In this document: positions 58,403 to 64,000 of the stretch, piece by piece
Numbering within the stretch: the first letter of the stretch is position 1
Layout of the letters: each line of letters starts with the position of its first letter
NCBI GenBank assembly: GCA_028023455.1
Contig: JAQFVV010012416.1
Coordinates: 9,863,967 to 9,927,966 of the forward strand
Reading direction: 5' to 3'
Origin: Epiperipatus broadwayi
Lineage: Eukaryota > Onychophora > Udeonychophora > Euonychophora > Peripatidae
Length of the DNA: 64,000 nt
Translations under genes and position numbers: made by a program
Notes under the pieces: model-generated
Databases searched by the model: none
What the model was told of the DNA's origin: nothing
Seen by the model: the letters and a program-made list of their open reading frames with translations, nothing else

Positions 58403-59937
58403 GCTGTATTTTATTTTACTTTTTTCTGTGAATTTTTGGTATTTTATCAAATGTGATAACTATATTACTTGAAATGATATTTTCAAACTAATATAATTTT
58501 GAAAACCCAGTATATACATTTAAATTCATATTTGGTTTACATTATTATACTTTTTTTTTTTTTAACAAATAATAATTAAAACTTCAGTTTTTTCAAATTG
58601 ATATTTCATTTTATGAAAACAATATATCATGTTCTTATCTTATTGTAATTGCAAATATATTGGGTAGAGAAAAAAATAAAGCAAATAAAAAAAAATATTT
58701 TAACTAACAATATATATTTCGTAATTTATGTTTGGTGCTTTTAAATATAGCCCAATGATAGAGTGATATACTTGAGAGCTAAACATTTCTAGATTAAAGC
58801 TCTACCTACCTGTTGCTTGAGTTTAAATATCAGCAATTAATATTTAGTTATGTATTTTGTGATTAGTTTATTTTTGTTATTGTGTAATAAATAAAACTTT
58901 TATTATTTTGTTTTTAGCATAAATTTTATCTTAAGAGGAAGGTATATTGTCAGCATTCCAATGTAATGATCAAATTGTGCCCTTTTTTAAAAGAAAGGCA
59001 CTTTTTTTTTTGATAGATCCTATAAAGACAAATTGTGACCTTTTTTTAAAAAAAAAGTCACACTTTCTTTTCCTAGATCATTATAGTGACAATTGTATGT
59101 TTTTTAAAGTAGTAGATATACATTTAAGATACTCATTTTGGCAAAGCTTCATGTAAAAGGTTGCTTATATAAGAACATAAGGGTATACCAAATAAATAAT
59201 TTAATTTTTCAAAAACAAAATACACATAATTGTTATGGTAATAACTAAAGGATCAGATAAAATATTAGGAACAGTTGTGATACTTTTAGTGGTATACAAT
59301 GTATTATCACAGTGACATCAATAGAAACTAGATAGTAATATAAATCATTTCATAAATTACTCAAGTTGCAAAAGATAGTTCTAGAACAGAATGATAGCGT
59401 GAGAATTACTGCTACTAATGCAGATGTTAAAGGTAAATTGAGAAGAAAATCATGTGATTCTTTGTTCAGGATATACAATCATTGTCAAAGAACTGAAGAT
59501 ACCCATAGCTTGCACTCGTGTCATTAATATATATATATGTAAAAAGTATGAGAAATAAGTTGAGGACAGAAATGAGAAAACATGAAGTTATGATAAGGTG
59601 TATATATATAAAGAGACTATTAATTAGAGACAAAAAGAATTAACAGTTTGAGATTTAATAACAAAATCTTTCAATTTATATAATTAATAATAATAAGATT
59701 TATACATAATAATATTACATATTATTATTATTATTATTATTATTAATGCTGTTATTTTTTTTTTCTCAGTGATGAAAGTTTATTCATCAAAAAAAAAAAG
59801 GTACAAATACAGTTAAATAAGAGGTTTACAAACAATGATAAAAATGAAATTCAGGAGCAACATGGTGAAAGAGGAAGGATACATATGAAAAGGGAAAGGG
59901 ATGTGGAAAGGGTGTGTATTAACCATCAAAGACGAAT
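58403..59937. other. AT-rich intron with microsatellites
   Basis: Contains an imperfect ATT/TTA trinucleotide run at about 59718-59745, a degenerate pair of TTTTTTTAAAA...AAGTCAC-type units near 58980-59065, and no recognisable gene. Confidence 0.45.
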
Positions 59938-61000
59938 GTTACAATTAGGAATCATTTGTAAAGTCTAGAGTTTAAATATGAGTAGCATTTTAGGAGTGCA
60001 ATATTGAGAAATCCGATTTACGATGGATAAGTTGAGAATAGGAAAACACTTGGAGATAACAACATTGGAAATAATAAGTTTAAATAGGGTGAATCACTTG
60101 GATTAAATTGTTTATAACAATAATGCTAAAACCGCTATGAATAGCATTTTTTTTTTCTTCTTGTGAATGAGAAAATCAATGTTGGCAACAGTTCTCACAG
60201 CATCCTCATCCTAGCCCTTCCCCTCAAAAGAACCAGGATTTAGGTCTCTGCCCCCCCCCCCAACAAACAGACTCTCATTCAATCAGCAAATGTAAATGTA
60301 ATGAAAATTTTAATTAAAAGGTACAATTAGGAATGATTTGTAAAGTCTAGAAATCAAATATGAATAGTGTTTTAGGAGTACAATATTGGGAAATCCGATA
60401 AGTTCAGAAATAGGAAAACACTTGGAGATAACATAAAATACAGACTAAATTAATCTACTGTTCAGTTCTTCCAAATGGCCTTGAATATCTTCACAAGAGA
60501 GCAATCCCAAATACTTTGGAAATTTTATGGAAAAACTATGGAGAACAAGGGGGAAAAAAAATCCAAGCTTCAAAATGCCTCTGCTTAAAACCATTCTAAT
60601 CCATCATGAAAATCACATGAACAGCAAAAGGCCAGCCCTATCAATAACAAGATTGGAAGTAATAAAATTAAATAAGGTGAACCATTTGCAATTAGAATCA
60701 TGAGGCCAACCTGCAACTTATTTTGCAATAATACATGGATAAAATCATTCATGACAATAACGAATAATACATGGATAAAATTATTCATGATGATAACGTT
60801 AAAGAATTGCCATAAATAATGTTATTTTTTCTATCTTGTGAATGAGAAAAACCAACGTTGGTAATGATTACCACAGCGCCCTCATCCCATCCCCTTCCCT
60901 CAAGAGAACTAGGATTTAGGCCCCTAGGGGTCCTCTTAATAACTGGACTCTCATTCATTCAACAAAATTAAGTGAAATGAAAATTTTCATTAAAAGATAA
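59938..61000. repeat. Segmental tandem duplication, unit about 380 bp, second copy expanded
   Basis: Copy 1 (about 59940-60322) and copy 2 (about 60322-61000) share ACAATTAGGAAT, ATTTGTAAAGTCTAGA, ATTTTAGGAGT, AATAGGAAAACACTTGGAGA, TAATAAGTTTAAATAGGGTG-like text, TTCTTGTGAATGAGAAAA, CATCCTCATC and GACTCTCATTCA. Copy 2 contains an extra 200-odd bp (about 60440-60650) and a nested 36-bp duplication (60727-60762 / 60763-60798: AATAATACATGGATAAAAT). No coding signal. Confidence 0.8.
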
Positions 61001-64000
61001 AATATCTGTAGAAATCTTTTGTAATTTCAGTGGCTGCCACATATTTACATAGCCTTTTTATAAAAGTTGAAATTATTCTTACTTGTGATTACATTGTTGA
61101 TATAACTTGTATATGAAAAGAGAACTAAGAAACTCACCTTTTTAATAGGGATAGTTTTAGAGAAAATTAATTTCCTAAACTAGGAAAAACGAAACAGGGA
61201 GCCAGAAACAGTGTTAACTGGAGTCCTTGGCTCCCTCTGTTATTAATTTTTCGATTTATTAAAATAAATAATATACATGTAAAATTTTAGACATAAAATA
61301 TTGATATATAACAAAATAGTTAATTACAAATAAACAGATTTTCATTATTATAATTTTCATTATAACCCAATCTGTAACTAATATTCTAAATTTTTTTATT
61401 GAAAAGGCACTAATATTAATTTAATATCTCTCATAAATATGTTATAATTTTTCAGGCCAAGATAACATTTTTGGGTTTTTTAAAATATTGGTTCAATTAA
61501 TAAATCGTAATCATATGATCAGGTTAACATTAATGTTTGAAAATTATTTTTATCATTTTCTTTATTTTTAAAATAGTCACACAAAACGTTTAAAATCATG
61601 AAAGTAAACATATTTTTAAAATAACCAACTTTAAAAATTTGTCGGCATATTTTAAAATTAAAGAAAGAAACGAAACTAAATCAAAGAAAGAAAATAAACA
61701 ATTTAATTTCTTTCTTTTTACAATTAAAGAAAAATGAAAATGTTAATTTTTTTACAATCCTATAAAGTATTTTAAAGAGTTTGCAATTATTTATTTTGTA
61801 TATATATAATCATATAAATTTATATATGTGTCAACTGAACATTCTACAAGATAAAAGGCTGAAATTATTTAATATTATTAAATGATATTATTGATAATAT
61901 AATAGGAATAATTCTTTATGTATACATTTGAACAATAATATAAAATATTTTGGTTTGAATTGAAAACCATAGGATATTTGAACACAAATCATCAGCTAGA
62001 ATAATGTAAAAAAAGTAAAGGTAATTCCTAGGTATGGGCATAATTCCAATGCTTATTGGAAACTAGACTAAGATTTGGTTGACACTATTATCTTTTTTTT
62101 ATTGACTAGAATGGATTAGCGATTCTAATGCAGATGAGAGTAAGCTTTCTCCTTGAGATTTATGATATTTAAAACATAATAGTAGTTATTCATGATAACA
62201 CACACACCATTTACAATATCCACAAAAAACTTCATCAGTTTTTTGTCTTTAATATGAAGTTTGTCTTATATTTCCACAACTCACCATTTAATTTTTATTT
62301 TGAATTAAAGTTATAAAGATAATTAATATATCTAATGTCATCTATACTTTTAAGTTAATCAAATTATTATATCTTTTATTATTGTTGTTGATATCTTACT
62401 CTCAAAAGAAATTACATACTATTAATATCTGCAGCTTGTATTCATTTTTTTTTTTTTTTTGCATGAGTTATCAATTTATATACATGCACATAATGATAAA
62501 GAACTTTTCTGGAAGCAAGTATATATACAATCAATTCACAATGTTTTGAATTGTGTCCTAAATTCTCATAAACTATTAAACCAATAAAAAAAGATATCAG
62601 TGTAATTCCTCATACCATATATATATACACACATCTGATGGAAGAAATCTTCATTCTTCAAATAAGCTATGGTTTTAAGCACCAGATTCTTTCCATGAGA
62701 TACAATAACATCACTTTCTTTATAAATAATATGAGTAATGGAGTTCCTTCACCTCATAATATATATATACTGTAACGTCCATAGTATAATTAGGGTTTTT
62801 ATGAGTTAATTATCTCATATTCGGTGACCAAACTACGTTCGATATGATAAATTTTCATCAGAAAATTTCAGTGAATTTTATCAAACGCAGTTATTTTTCC
62901 TGGTCATACAACCTGCTAAACATAATTAAAGTTAAATAATACAGAGAAGAGAACCAGCTTTTAATTTATTTGAAAAGGCGCCAGGATTCTATGTAAGAAT
63001 TCACTGGCCAAACCCCACCTATTTAGTTAGTCACGATAAAATTATTGCAATATCCGGAGGATTGAGTTTTCAAGTACAGCATCAGCAATTTATTTAATCA
63101 AATTATAATAGTGGTTAATTTTAAATAAGTTTAGACAATTAATAATCAACAACTAAATATCAAGGTAAGTTATATTTAAATTTATTGATACATAATGAAA
63201 TATTTATATTATTATTGAGAGAATAAAGTATAAGAGAAATAAATAGGGATTAAAACTACTGATAAAATTTTATTTTAATTGATATGACTCGAGACGATAG
63301 TTTATCACATTTAGAATTCAAGAGAAGGTGATCACTGATATTTGAATAAATAAAGTTTCTTACTGGTAAGTTTAATTGTTCACGTATAATATAGGATTTA
63401 CCATGCATGGATTTATTTTGGGAGGGATCCACTGTTCAATATCTATAAACATCTCTGTGGTTTCAGATTTAGTAGGAGATGGCTTCACTCATGGTAGTTC
63501 ATGACATCAGGCAAAAGCAATACGGCAAACGAACTCTTCTACACATTTTAGTATGATTTAATATGTTGGTGAGAGTAGTTTGACACATTCTGCATAATTT
63601 CTTCATTGCTGAATATTTATTTTGAACTGCTTTATTTCAGGAACAAAATCTAAAAACCCTGACGCATGATGTGTTTTTTTTTTTTATGGTCCTGATTTTT
63701 TTTTAGTCTCTCTGCACAACTACTGTTGACACCTGTTAATTTAGACCAAATTCAATGTAATTTAGTCCACAAAGTCTTCCTGGGGGGGGGGGGGTCACCA
63801 TCTTTAATTACTGAAAGAATGCTGCAAAATTATTTTGCATACTGCTAATGGCTTCATGATAAAGGCTTGTTTAACTTTATAAAAATACAAAGTGGTTTTC
63901 ATTTTTGTTTTTATTATACTCTTTATATCCTTTCTTTTTTTTTTTTTGGTTTCTTTTAACACACACTAAAAAAAAAATCTATACAACCATGTTGTCTAAA
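61001..64000. other. AT-rich intron to window end
   Basis: A small hairpin at about 61195-61241 (CAGGGAGCCA ... TGGCTCCCTCTG, about 10 bp stem, 27-nt loop) stands out by base composition. At 62.77-63.08 kb sequence is a little GC-richer: TGTAACGTCCATAGTATAA, then GGCGCCAGGATTC near 62977. This faintly recalls an LTR start and a primer-binding word, but no partner repeat is visible. A 12-13-G run lies at about 63782-63793. No gene recognised. Confidence 0.35.

Larger units (their letters stand above)
46674..64000 (+). other. DENND5: DENND5 intron downstream of the RUN exon (5' portion)
   Basis: Starts with donor GTAAGT and runs to the window end without another recognisable DENND5 exon, so it exceeds 17.3 kb. 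It contains the Tigger, hAT and other elements listed below. Confidence 0.65.

Noticed and set aside
61195-61241. Hairpin resembling a microRNA precursor
   Set aside because: Stem of about 10 bp and loop of about 27 nt are too short and too open for a pre-miRNA.
62771-63080. Possible LTR start (TGTAACGTCC) with GGCGCC primer-site-like word
   Set aside because: No second copy of the putative repeat, no terminal inverse (GTTACA) at the expected end and no gag/pol text within the window.
1-64000. CRISPR array, bacterial operon, riboswitch or phage content
   Set aside because: No regularly spaced short repeats with unique spacers, no ribosome-binding sites before long frames, and spliced animal-type exons are present.

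Overview
The window is a very AT-rich, intron-dominated stretch of an animal nuclear genome. No operons, bacterial genes or dense ORFs are present. Only two short segments read as conserved host coding sequence: an exon at 29912-30037 and an exon at 46518-46673. Both are on the plus strand, both are bounded by AG and GT(A)AG splice signals, and both are phase 0. Joined, they give a peptide I recognise as the start of the first RUN domain of DENND5 (Rab6-interacting protein 1 family), a DENN/RUN/PLAT Rab regulator. The window is therefore almost entirely three DENND5 introns: more than 29.9 kb upstream, 16.5 kb between the exons, and more than 17.3 kb downstream. The organism is a metazoan with large introns, high AT, TTAGGG-like interstitial repeats and a rich mix of decayed LINE, Penelope, hAT, pogo/Tigger and foldback elements. 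A mollusc, perhaps a coleoid cephalopod, is my best guess, but the sequence alone does not settle it.

Layout. 1-10 kb: the 5' part of a minus-strand LINE at the window edge, exact tandem duplications, a small inverted-repeat element, and a plus-strand LINE (about 5.8-9.8 kb) split by a hAT-type MITE with a perfect 8-bp target duplication. 11.5-21 kb: a long palindrome with a hammerhead-like core, LINE tails, an inverted-dimer repeat (family B), a 1.1-kb TIR element with 53-bp flanking direct repeats, another inverted dimer (family D), a 260-bp palindrome and a LINE endonuclease fragment. 21-30 kb: quiet AT-rich sequence, a composite tandem/inverted family B block at 25.0-25.9 kb, a LINE endonuclease fragment and a LINE tail. 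30-46 kb (central intron): a MITE, further repeats of families A and B, two related minus-strand LINEs, a GC-richer unknown stretch at 37.9-40.4 kb, a Penelope-like fragment with a GIY-YIG domain, a TA-flanked MITE, a 450-bp palindrome, and a 120-bp tandem array just before the second exon. 46.7-64 kb: a nearly whole pogo/Tigger element, a palindromic element carrying tandem subrepeats, another family B copy, a nearly whole hAT element with an 8-bp target duplication, an inserted tRNA-Lys 5' half, a segmental tandem duplication, and otherwise plain AT-rich intron.

No transposon protein is intact; every one carries stops or frameshifts. The most unusual theme is that several repeat families, mostly arranged as inverted dimers, share a CTGATGA - short hairpin - GAAA core like that of hammerhead ribozymes. 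A Penelope-like element, a class known to carry such ribozymes, is also present. I could not complete stems I and III in any copy, so catalytic competence is unproven.
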